Assembly (NCBI GenBank): GCA_016764535.1 | Contig: JAESRR010000083.1 | Location: 1 to 8,169, forward strand | Length of the DNA: 8,169 nucleotides | Source of the DNA: Cohaesibacteraceae bacterium | GTDB taxonomy: Bacteria; Pseudomonadota; Alphaproteobacteria; Rhizobiales; Cohaesibacteraceae | Direction of reading: 5' to 3' | Shown here: in pieces, positions 1 through 6,134 of the stretch | Numbering within the stretch: the stretch's first letter is position 1 | Layout: each line of letters starts with the position of its first letter | The notes under the pieces: model-generated | What the model was told of the DNA's origin: nothing | Database searches by the model: none | The model's input: only the letters and a program-made list of their open reading frames with translations | Made by a program: the position numbers and the translations under genes

Positions 1-3000
1 CATCTGAATCCAGTAAATCGTGCTCGCGATTGTCCTGGTTTTGAATAACTGCATCCACAAGGGAAAGGCGTTTGCGCAGCTCTTCATCCGCGTTTTCACC
101 CTCGCTTCCACCGCCATATGCATAACTGCCCCATGCGAGAAAGGCTTCGGCAAAGTCATCGCGCCTGTCCCAAATATCTTCATCAATCAACGTTTGCAAT
201 CCAGCACCATACGCACCTGGCTTGGAGCCGAAAACCCTGTGTGTGGCACGCCGTGTCGCTATGTTTTCGGGGACACCCAGTTTTTGCAATTCTGCTATTT
301 CATTCCGAACCCTTGCGGCAAGCGGATTGGCACTCTCCGGTTCATCGAGTTTTGAAATATCCTGTACCGCACTATCAAACAAATCAATCTGATGGGGGAA
401 CGCATCCCGGAAAAACCCAGATACCCGCAGCGTTACATCCACGCGAGGTCTATCAAGTTCCGACAGTTCAATTATTTCAAATCCGGTAACTCTCGCTGAA
501 TGTGCATCCCAAACCGGGCGCGCTCCAAGAAGGGCCAGAGCCTGGGCAATGTCATCACCACTGGTGCGCATATTGGATGTGCCCCAGGCCGTAATCACTA
601 CCGAAGAAGGCCAGTTGCCTTCATCCTGCATATATCGATCAACAAGCAATGAGGCTGATAATTGTCCAAGTGCCCATGCAGTTTTACTGGGAACCGCCCG
701 CACATCTATCGAGAAAAAATTTTTACCGGTGGGCAATACATCCAGTCGCCCTCTGGTAGGGGCACCCGACGGTCCCGGGGCTACAAACTTCCCATCAAGA
801 CCAGTTAGCAAACTGGAAATTTCCCGCTGACCACATGCCTCTATTTTTGGGCGTATGTTGTCAGAGATTGACCGCAATACCGGTTTTGTAAAAATCCAGC
901 CATCCGGGCATTCAATATCACCAGAGACAAGCGCCAGTGCAAGTATTTCCAGGCGCTCAACAGTGTCGCCATTAATACGCCATATATCCTGGTTCACCCG
1001 ATTTAGTTCATTCGGTTTTGGCCCGTCATACGGCAATCCCAAATCACAGCCGAGCGGGTCAAATTCATCCAGCCCAAGATCAAGAGCAAGTGCGCGCGTC
1101 AGGGACTGATCGCCACCTTGCCCGGTGGCTCTGGGTAATCGAGCCAATGCAAGCAACAAATCATTTTGTAATTGGCCTTTGGGCGCGATTCCGAAAATAT
1201 GAAGTCCATCCCTGATCTGAAGTTCTTTTATATCACAAAGATATGTATCAATTTTTTGAAGTGCTGATTGAGCATCTTCTTTTTCGGATATTCCACAATC
1301 CTGATCAAATCCGTGACGCCTTGCACAGTCGAGCAGCTCCCGTTCCAGATATTGTAGTCGCGCAGGATCAACCCCTGAAGCCAGATAGTATTCGTCCGCC
1401 AGTGCCTCCAGTTCATGCGCAGCACCGTGACTTTCTGCCCGGGTCAAAGGTGGCGTAAGATGGTCGATAATCACCGCGCTTGTTCGACGCTTTGCCTGTG
1501 TTCCCTCACCCGGATCATTGACGATGAAAGGATAAAAACCCGGCACCGGCCCAAGCGTTAGCTCTGGATAACAGGCATCTGACAATGCGAGTGCTTTTCC
1601 GGGTAGCCATTCAAGATTACCGTGCTTGCCAACATTGATCACTGCATCGGTTTGATGCACGTGACGCATCCAGAAATATGCAGCAAAGTAATTGTGAGGA
1701 GGTATCAGGTCAGGTGAATGATACGTCTCCTTTGGATCAATATTGAATCCCCGTGCCGGTTGCACCGCAATTATGACGTTGCCAAAACGATGTATCGCAA
1801 GATGAAAAGCGCCATTATGGAAGAAAGGGTCGTTATCTATTGCTCCCCATCTGGTTTGAATTTCTTCTTGAGAGGTTTTGTTCAATTGTTTGAAATATAT
1901 ATAATATTCACTATTGCTTAATGTAATGGTTGAGAATTTTAGTCGATCGGTTGAGATATTATTTGTTTGTCCGGATAATATTAGTTCCATAATATCAGAG
2001 GAATTTTTTGGGTAATTTTCAACCAGATACCCACACTGATCCAGTGCTTTCAATATGATCACAGCCGACGCAGGGCTATCAAGTCCTACTCCATTAGCCA
2101 ACCTGCTATCCTTGTTGGGATAGTTTGCAAATATCAACGCAACACGTTTTTCATGGTTTGGTTTGATTGCAAGGTTCACATGCATCCGCGCCTGTTTGGA
2201 AACAAAATCTATCCGGTCCTGCAGCGGCACATACGTTACGGGCTTGAACTGTGTAATAACATCATGCTCAAGCTCTGCCTTGAACGAAACGGCACGGGTT
2301 AAAATACGTCCATCAAGTTCGGGTAAAACCACCGACATTGATAGATCCCGAACCGACAGTCCCCGGTTACTTTCGCGCCAGGCACTTTCATCGGAAGAAG
2401 AAAAAATGACCTGCAAAACCGGTGATCCTGAAGCATCCAGAACAGTCGATTTAAAATGTTCGCCACCATCCCCAACCGCAAATGCCGTCGCATTGAGGAC
2501 GATGTCCGGTTTGATAATTTCAAAACATCCGGCGATAAATTTTTGACTGACCTGGTCTTTTAAGCCCTTGATGTAAATCGGCAGTACGTTGAGGCCTTCC
2601 TTTGTCAAAGCTTCAACGAGTGCATCCACAGGTGCCAACGATCCACCCTGAACCAAAGCACGGTAAAAAGTAATTACGGCTAACGGTCTTCCTTCTTTCC
2701 ATCTCTCCCGTACAGAATTTAAAGTGAGCTTGTCCTGCCCGTCAAAATAACAACCTGCATCAGGCAGGGCAATTGCAGGAACATAATCAACCGCATCCGG
2801 TGCTCTTTCCAGCATTTGAAAAACCATCTTCAGCAACAGTTGAAAATTTCCCGGGCCACCTTCTTTAAAATAAAATGAAAGGAGTTCTACCAGGTCAGTA
2901 TCAACGGTGTTGTACGGATCCAGCGAGGGATCAGGAACAGGGTCTCCGGGCAGCACAACCAGCATACCACCGGTTGCCCGCACACTCGCTCTGATCTGAT

Positions 3001-3298
3001 CAAGGGCGTATGACCAATAGCTCTCGCCCCCCAGTGCCCGAATGATAACAAGACGTGCCTTGCAAACTGTCTTCTGAATATAAAGATCAATTGAATATGG
3101 ATGTTTCAAAGCCATTAAATTGGCAAGTCGCAAAGATGGAAATGCTGTCTCAACACCCAGATTACGTCTGGCCTCAACCAAGGCTGCCAGCTCGGTATCT
3201 GCACAGCTCAGAATAATGATATCAGCGGGGGACTGATTCAGATCTACAGCATCGTCTCCATCATCAACACGACGGGACTGGGCGTTGAGTAAATGCAT
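1..3298 (-). CDS. cobN: CobN, cobaltochelatase large subunit (3' end beyond the window)
   Basis: Large subunit of the ATP-dependent CobN-CobS-CobT cobaltochelatase, which inserts Co(II) into hydrogenobyrinic acid a,c-diamide in the cytoplasm during aerobic B12 synthesis. I read the frame by hand from the ATG at 3298-3296 to base 2: 1099 codons with no internal stop or frameshift. The family is usually about 1250 residues, so roughly 150-170 C-terminal residues lie off the left edge. The N-terminus (MHLLNAQSRR, then QSPADIIILS) matches the family start. Hallmarks seen: GKHGNLEWLPGK at residues 557-568, LPTGKNFFSIDVRAVPSK starting near 855, and WGTSNMRTSGDDIAQALALL from about 905, followed by a conserved SGFFRDAFPHQIDLFD stretch. 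The start lies 5 bases after the cobW stop, so it is the third gene of the operon. No strong ribosome-binding site is seen; translational coupling is likely. One internal stretch (about 1850-2000) is markedly AT-rich but keeps the frame. Confidence 0.97.
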   Translation of the reverse strand, partial: MHLLNAQSRRVDDGDDAVDLNQSPADIIILSCADTELAALVEARRNLGVETAFPSLRLANLMALKHPYSIDLYIQKTVCKARLVIIRALGGESYWSYALDQIRASVRATGGMLVVLPGDPVPDPSLDPYNTVDTDLVELLSFYFKEGGPGNFQLLLKMVFQMLERAPDAVDYVPAIALPDAGCYFDGQDKLTLNSVRERWKEGRPLAVITFYRALVQGGSLAPVDALVEALTKEGLNVLPIYIKGLKDQVSQKFIAGCFEIIKPDIVLNATAFAVGDGGEHFKSTVLDASGSPVLQVIFSSSDESAWRESNRGLSVRDLSMSVVLPELDGRILTRAVSFKAELEHDVITQFKPVTYVPLQDRIDFVSKQARMHVNLAIKPNHEKRVALIFANYPNKDSRLANGVGLDSPASAVIILKALDQCGYLVENYPKNSSDIMELILSGQTNNISTDRLKFSTITLSNSEYYIYFKQLNKTSQEEIQTRWGAIDNDPFFHNGAFHLAIHRFGNVIIAVQPARGFNIDPKETYHSPDLIPPHNYFAAYFWMRHVHQTDAVINVGKHGNLEWLPGKALALSDACYPELTLGPVPGFYPFIVNDPGEGTQAKRRTSAVIIDHLTPPLTRAESHGAAHELEALADEYYLASGVDPARLQYLERELLDCARRHGFDQDCGISEKEDAQSALQKIDTYLCDIKELQIRDGLHIFGIAPKGQLQNDLLLALARLPRATGQGGDQSLTRALALDLGLDEFDPLGCDLGLPYDGPKPNELNRVNQDIWRINGDTVERLEILALALVSGDIECPDGWIFTKPVLRSISDNIRPKIEACGQREISSLLTGLDGKFVAPGPSGAPTRGRLDVLPTGKNFFSIDVRAVPSKTAWALGQLSASLLVDRYMQDEGNWPSSVVITAWGTSNMRTSGDDIAQALALLGARPVWDAHSARVTGFEIIELSELDRPRVDVTLRVSGFFRDAFPHQIDLFDSAVQDISKLDEPESANPLAARVRNEIAELQKLGVPENIATRRATHRVFGSKPGAYGAGLQTLIDEDIWDRRDDFAEAFLAWGSYAYGGGSEGENADEELRKRLSLVDAVIQNQDNREHDLLDSD

Positions 3299-3303
3299 TG
3301 CGG

Positions 3304-4332
3304 CTAACCCAGTAACGTGCCGGAGATGGCCGATTGATCAAAATCATGTTCGCCGATTACAACAAGGCCGTATGTTACGTCTTTTTTCACCTTGTAAAAA
3401 TAGGTTTCAAGACGTGGTCCAACACCCTGGACAACAAGAGGCATCGCTTTGCCTTCGATTTCAACCCAGCCCTTGATCCTCAATACACCCGGCATTGCGA
3501 GTGCGCTGACTAATTTCTGTTCGATCATTTTCTTGCTGATCTGTACGGGGAGAGATACAATAAATGATTCAAATTCATCATGGTCATGTTCGTGATGATC
3601 AGCACCGTGATGCCCTTCCCTCCCGGCAAAATCCTGTTCGGCAGCTGCTGCAACCCCAAGTACAATTTCAGGCCCCGGCAAACGCACACCGGAACGAACG
3701 AGGGATACGCCTTTACGGGCATCCATCCGAATACGCTTTTCCACCCGCTCGCAAGCGGCTTCGTCAATTAAATCTGTTTTGGACATAACAACAAGATCGG
3801 CACAGACCAACTGATCTTCAAAAAGCTCTTCAATCCCGCTATCGTGATCAAGCTGTTCATCTTCTGCACGCTGTTTTTCGATTGCGTCCAGATCTCCGGC
3901 AACACGACCTTCAGAAACGGCAGCTGCATCAACAACGGTCACCACCCCATCCACGGTCACACGGGTTTTAATACCAGGCCAGTTGAATGCCTGAACAAGA
4001 GGTTGTGGCAATGCCAGACCCGACGTTTCGATGATGATGTGATCAAGACCACTTTTTCGATCGAGAAGTTTTTCAATGGTTGGCAAAAAATCATCCGCGA
4101 CTGTGCAACAAATACAGCCATTCGCAAGTTCAATGATATCGTCTTCACCACATGCTGATTCATTACAACCATTCAGCATTGTGCCATCAAAACCCATGTC
4201 GCCAAATTCATTGATGATCAGGGCAATACGGGTCCCGTTGGATTTTTCCAGCAAGGAACGTATCAATGTCGTTTTGCCGGATCCCAAAAAACCAGTGATG
4301 ATCGTTGCCGGGATTTTTCCAGACTGATTCAT
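3304..4332 (-). CDS. cobW: CobW, GTP-binding cobalt chaperone of B12 synthesis
   Basis: G3E-family P-loop GTPase of 342 residues, a usual length for CobW. Seen: Walker A GFLGSGKTT (residues 14-22), INEFGDMGFDG just after, the metal-binding GCICC motif (72-76, CxCC), ETSGLALPQP (102-111), the SKTD guanine-recognition motif (184-187), and a histidine-rich loop (six His between 241 and 251) before the C-terminal CobW_C domain. In this family CxCC binds metal in a GTP-dependent way, and CobW is thought to deliver Co(II) to the CobNST chelatase; its position directly before cobN fits. The start is the ATG overlapping the cobP stop (TAATG, sharing one A), with AGGGA 9 bases upstream (4346-4342). 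The same frame stays open to 4545, but the extra 71 residues lie inside cobP and are not family-like. A zinc-handling paralogue is the main alternative; operon context favours cobalt. Confidence 0.95.
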   Translation of the reverse strand: MNQSGKIPATIITGFLGSGKTTLIRSLLEKSNGTRIALIINEFGDMGFDGTMLNGCNESACGEDDIIELANGCICCTVADDFLPTIEKLLDRKSGLDHIIIETSGLALPQPLVQAFNWPGIKTRVTVDGVVTVVDAAAVSEGRVAGDLDAIEKQRAEDEQLDHDSGIEELFEDQLVCADLVVMSKTDLIDEAACERVEKRIRMDARKGVSLVRSGVRLPGPEIVLGVAAAAEQDFAGREGHHGADHHEHDHDEFESFIVSLPVQISKKMIEQKLVSALAMPGVLRIKGWVEIEGKAMPLVVQGVGPRLETYFYKVKKDVTYGLVVIGEHDFDQSAISGTLLG

Positions 4333-4886
4333 TATTGTGCGTCCCTGATTGAATTTGATTTTAATTGCAACGGTAATCCAGCTGCAACGAATGTAACGTT
4401 GGTGACCACGCGCGCTATCGCCTGATTTGTTTGACCCTGATGGCTTCGAAATGTACGCCCCAATGCCGTATCGGGTACAAGCCCCATTCCCAGCTCGTTG
4501 GAAACAAAAACCACACTGCCCTGAAGAGTTGGAATGATTGTACAAAGCTGCTCAATTCGTTCGGGCAGCTCGACGCCATCAAAAACAAGATTATTTAGCC
4601 ACATTGTCAAACAATCGACCAACACGATTGCGTTCGGCCTGCATGTCTGTTGCAGAATATCCACAAGTTCCACAGGTTCTTCTTTCGTGGTCCAACCGTT
4701 GCCACGCTGTGAAATGTGCCTGGAAACCCTGGTCTTCATTTCGGTATCCAAGATGCGGGATGTTGCAACATAGATGCAGTTGAGACCGGACCGCATGCAG
4801 AGATTTTCTGCAAACAGACTTTTACCAGAATTTGCTCCACCAAGAATTAAATGGCTCGCTGGAATCAAGTTGCTTGATTCTGTCAT
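4332..4886 (-). CDS. cobP: CobP/CobU, adenosylcobinamide kinase / adenosylcobinamide-phosphate guanylyltransferase
   Basis: Bifunctional enzyme of nucleotide-loop assembly: it phosphorylates adenosylcobinamide and transfers GMP to give adenosylcobinamide-GDP, the substrate of cobalamin synthase. The 184-residue length is normal. Seen: Walker A GGANSGKS (16-23), YVATSRILDTEMKTRVSRH (39-57) with His57 in the position of the family's guanylylated histidine, GNGWTTKEEP (62-71), VDCLTMWLNNL (90-100), and the C-terminal signature VSNELGMGLVPDTALGRTFR. The residue after His57 is Ile, where many homologues have Arg. The ATG at 4886 has AGGAG (4898-4894) 7 bases upstream. It is the first gene behind the cobalamin riboswitch and overlaps cobW by one base, so B12 feedback on this gene probably reaches cobW and cobN too. 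The name cobU is used for the same enzyme in enteric bacteria. Confidence 0.96.
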   Translation of the reverse strand: MTESSNLIPASHLILGGANSGKSLFAENLCMRSGLNCIYVATSRILDTEMKTRVSRHISQRGNGWTTKEEPVELVDILQQTCRPNAIVLVDCLTMWLNNLVFDGVELPERIEQLCTIIPTLQGSVVFVSNELGMGLVPDTALGRTFRSHQGQTNQAIARVVTNVTFVAAGLPLQLKSNSIRDAQ

Positions 4887-4893
4887 GGCGCAT

Positions 4894-4898
4894 CTCCT
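4894..4898 (-). promoter_or_regulatory. Ribosome-binding site of cobP
   Basis: AGGAG lies 7 bases before the cobP ATG and decides this start. It is also the likely control point of the riboswitch, because the six bases CAGGAG (4899-4894) are exactly complementary to CUCCUG at 4932-4927 in the same leader. Confidence 0.8.
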
Positions 4899-4922
4899 GA
4901 ATATACAGGTATGAGCCTATTG

Positions 4923-4938
4923 CGTGCAGGAGCGCACG
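4923..4938 (-). promoter_or_regulatory. Candidate anti-Shine-Dalgarno hairpin (riboswitch expression platform)
   Basis: In the transcript, CGUGC (4938-4934) can pair with GCACG (4927-4923), showing GCUCCU in a six-base loop. The segment CUCCUG (4932-4927) can instead pair with CAGGAG of the cobP ribosome-binding site. After a small internal loop, GUGC (4937-4934) can pair with GCGC (4891-4888), including one G-U pair, so the helix would reach to within one base of the start codon. The two folds exclude each other. This is base pairing seen by eye; which fold goes with bound B12 is not shown. Confidence 0.45.
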
Positions 4939-4967
4939 ATTTGAAAGTCATTCGCATGTTCCTTTCC

Positions 4968-5156
4968 GTCCACCCGACGGGTTGGTGTTCATGCGTTCTG
5001 GCAGGTCTCCTGGCTCGCAGCTCGCCGCTTTCACACCCTTCCCGATTGCTCAGTGGATTGTGCAAAAACTCGCTGCTTACAGTTGCGGGGGCAGCCGTGG
5101 GATTGCGCCTTGCGACACGCACCACGTTCCCTGCCGGTTACCCGGCAAACCAAAAC
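4968..5156 (-). promoter_or_regulatory. Cobalamin (B12) riboswitch upstream of cobP
   Basis: Aptamer of the AdoCbl-riboswitch class, read on the minus strand. Seen in order: a GNRA-capped hairpin TGCCGG-GTAA-CCGGCA (within 5146-5131), the conserved GGGAACGTGGTG (5131-5120), AATCCCACGG leading into the B12-box core GCCCCCGCAACTGTAA (5092-5077), and the conserved GCCAGGAGACCTGCC (5014-5000). Then comes a hairpin with stems CCAACCC/GGGTGG around GTC (4985-4970), which could be the kissing-loop partner or part of the expression platform. These elements are highly diagnostic; the outer ends are approximate. The switch lies about 80 bases before cobP and should lower expression of cobP-cobW-cobN when B12 is plentiful. 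There is no oligo-U tract behind a strong hairpin before cobP, so control of translation is more likely than termination. Confidence 0.95.
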
Positions 5157-5164
5157 GCAGATTA

Positions 5165-5193
5165 TGGATAGATGGGGTGATCGAATATTGCAA
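5165..5193 (-). promoter_or_regulatory. Possible promoter for the riboswitch-cobPWN transcript
   Basis: On the minus strand TTGCAA (5193-5188) and TATCCA (5170-5165) are separated by 17 bases, which would start transcription just before the aptamer. The match to the -35/-10 consensus is only fair (4/6 and 3/6). CATAAT (5166-5161) is a better -10 but sits too far from that -35. The position is what makes it plausible. Confidence 0.25.
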
Positions 5194-5217
5194 GCGTCTG
5201 TTGGTGGAGACGCATGC
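5190..5217 (-). repeat. Inverted repeat, possible weak terminator of the small membrane-protein gene
   Basis: The arms GCAAGCGTCT (5190-5199) and AGACGCATGC (5208-5217) form a 10-position stem with one A-A mismatch around an eight-base loop. It lies 42 bases after the stop of the minus-strand gene at 5259-5522 and just before the riboswitch. It could end that gene's transcript, but the bases that follow on the minus strand (TTGCAATATT, partly within the arm) are not a proper T tract. Its far arm overlaps the candidate -35 of the B12 operon. Confidence 0.35.
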
Positions 5218-5258
5218 CAAACAAAATTTCCAGGTTTGACATATAAGGATGACAAGGA

Positions 5259-5522
5259 TCAGGAAGAGGTTTGTCCGGATTTTCTATTCATCCAGGCTAT
5301 GGGCCCAAATCTGGCAAACCACAAAGAGAATTTGCGCCTGATGCGACGTGCTTTTGGCGAATCCACTGACAGAACCATCAGTCCCAGCGGAATCATCCAA
5401 AAACCCAGAATGGGAAGAAACCCAAGCACACCACCTGCAATCAAAAGAAATCCGATCATCATGCGCAACAATTTGTTGCGCGGCAGGGTCAATTCAAATT
5501 TCCCAAACTTTACGCGGGACAT
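5259..5522 (-). CDS. Small inner-membrane protein, PGPGW/DUF-like family, function unknown
   Basis: Predicted 87-residue protein. A basic N-terminus is followed by a long hydrophobic stretch (about residues 21-53) holding the glycine/proline-rich motif FLPILGFWMIPLG (35-47), which probably forms a re-entrant or two-helix hairpin. Next come LSVDSPKARRIRRK and an amphipathic basic tail, suggesting that the tail faces the cytoplasm. This pattern resembles short alphaproteobacterial membrane proteins related to the PGPGW transmembrane family; some homologues carry misleading tryptophan-synthase-like names. No catalytic residues are seen and I propose no function. The ATG at 5522 has a weak GAAAG about 9 bases upstream. 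It shares strand with the B12 genes but lies before the riboswitch and is separated from it by an inverted repeat, so it need not belong to that operon. Confidence 0.75.
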   Translation of the reverse strand: MSRVKFGKFELTLPRNKLLRMMIGFLLIAGGVLGFLPILGFWMIPLGLMVLSVDSPKARRIRRKFSLWFARFGPIAWMNRKSGQTSS

Positions 5523-5685
5523 GGGCGAATTCTTTCATCAGTGCGGATGAACCAAATATGGTATTGGTAAGAGATAAATCAAGTCGGAGCACCTCCAGCC
5601 GGGATCATTGTTTGGAAGCTCTGGAATGCGTTTGTAATTCTTCCACACCAAAATTGTGTTTCAACGGTTTTTTCTCAATGAGGGG

Positions 5686-5712
5686 TTGGCAAGAAGAAAA
5701 AAGCTCTGTAAT
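5686..5712 (+). promoter_or_regulatory. Possible promoter of tRNA-Asn
   Basis: TTGGCA (5686-5691) and TGTAAT (5707-5712) are 15 bases apart, about 50 bases before the mature tRNA. The -10 alternatives shifted by one or two bases give spacings of 16-17. This is a fair but not decisive match, supported mainly by position. Confidence 0.25.
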
Positions 5713-5759
5713 TACCAGCGCACACGCCGAGAGGCGGGGTTTTGTCGCAAGGCAAATGA

Positions 5760-5835
5760 TCCCCAGTAGCTCAGTTGGTAGAGCAAGCGACTGTTAATCG
5801 CTTTGTCACAGGTTCGAGTCCTGTCTGGGGAGCCA
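5760..5835 (+). tRNA. tRNA-Asn (anticodon GTT), CCA encoded
   Basis: The full cloverleaf is visible. The acceptor stem pairs TCCCCAG (5760-5766) with CTGGGGA (5825-5831), with discriminator G at 5832 and encoded CCA at 5833-5835. The D arm carries AGCTCAGTTGGTAGAGC. The anticodon stem AGCGA/TCGCT (5786-5790/5798-5802) encloses loop CTGTTAA with anticodon GTT at 5793-5795, and the T arm is ACAGG-TTCGAGT-CCTGT. It reads AAC/AAU codons as asparagine. The sequence resembles other bacterial tRNA-Asn throughout, and no arm has a mismatch that suggests decay. It stands alone, divergent from the small membrane-protein gene. Confidence 0.98.
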
Positions 5836-5846
5836 AATTTGAAGTT

Positions 5847-5885
5847 TGAGGCCACAATTCAATAGAGTTGTGGCCTCACTTTATT
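5847..5885 (+). terminator. Rho-independent terminator after tRNA-Asn
   Basis: A perfect 11-bp stem, TGAGGCCACAA (5847-5857) with TTGTGGCCTCA (5868-5878), has a ten-base loop and is followed by CTTTATT. It starts 12 bases after the tRNA CCA end, as expected for a tRNA terminator. The T tract is short but the stem is strong. Confidence 0.75.
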
Positions 5886-6134
5886 CTAGCGCTCACAATC
5901 ACTATTTTCGCAAACTTCCGATAATTGCTACACGTATTCGCGATCTACCTGTATTCTTTGTGTATCCGGTTCCTGGTACAATAGTTCGTGTTCAATATCG
6001 ATTTGGGACCGGTATTTCACCTGACCAGGTTTTCCCGCATAATGTTATCTTGCGTAATTGTGTATAACAGACCAAATATTGCATAACGAATGCAGTCCTG
6101 ATTTTGGGCTCTGCTCTCCTCCTGTTACGGATTT
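5886..6134. other. Non-coding stretch before the cysteine synthase gene
   Basis: About 250 bases with no convincing gene. A 73-codon plus-strand frame (5846-6067) begins inside the terminator, has no ribosome-binding site and resembles nothing I know. No copy of the tRNA 3' end is present. AT-rich words such as TATAAC (6063-6068) could be -10 elements for the downstream gene, but none has a good -35 at the right distance. A small dyad at 6080-6094 is listed separately. Confidence 0.5.
6080..6094. promoter_or_regulatory. Dyad TGCAT-N5-ATGCA, possible operator
   Basis: A perfect five-base inverted repeat, TGCAT (6080-6084) and ATGCA (6090-6094), around AACGA, 40 bases before the cysteine synthase start. 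It could bind a dimeric regulator. A dyad this short also arises by chance, and I cannot name a regulator. Confidence 0.2.

Noticed and set aside
1..3298. Possible broken cobN, because many short open frames appear on both strands in this stretch.
   Set aside because: Reading the minus strand codon by codon gives one uninterrupted frame of 1099 codons with conserved CobN motifs along its length; the short frames are shadows.
4333..4545. A 71-residue N-terminal extension of CobW in the same open frame.
   Set aside because: It lies wholly inside cobP in another frame, is not CobW-like, and the ATG at 4332 has a ribosome-binding site and the usual family N-terminus right before the Walker A motif.
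5053..5550. A 165-codon plus-strand open frame across the riboswitch and the small membrane-protein gene.
   Set aside because: It is antisense to the conserved aptamer and to a better-supported gene, and its product looks like antisense translation.
5725..5736. GC-rich hairpin CGCC-GAGA-GGCG followed by GGGGTTTTGT, considered as a terminator.
   Set aside because: The stem is only 4 bp, there is no plus-strand gene upstream to terminate, and it lies in the probable leader of the tRNA.
5810..5835. The tRNA-Asn 3' end as an integration site for a mobile element.
   Set aside because: No second copy of the tRNA end, no integrase and no element-like genes are seen in the window; housekeeping genes lie on both sides.
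5846..6067. A 73-codon plus-strand open frame after the tRNA.
   Set aside because: It starts inside the terminator stem, has no ribosome-binding site and shows no family resemblance.
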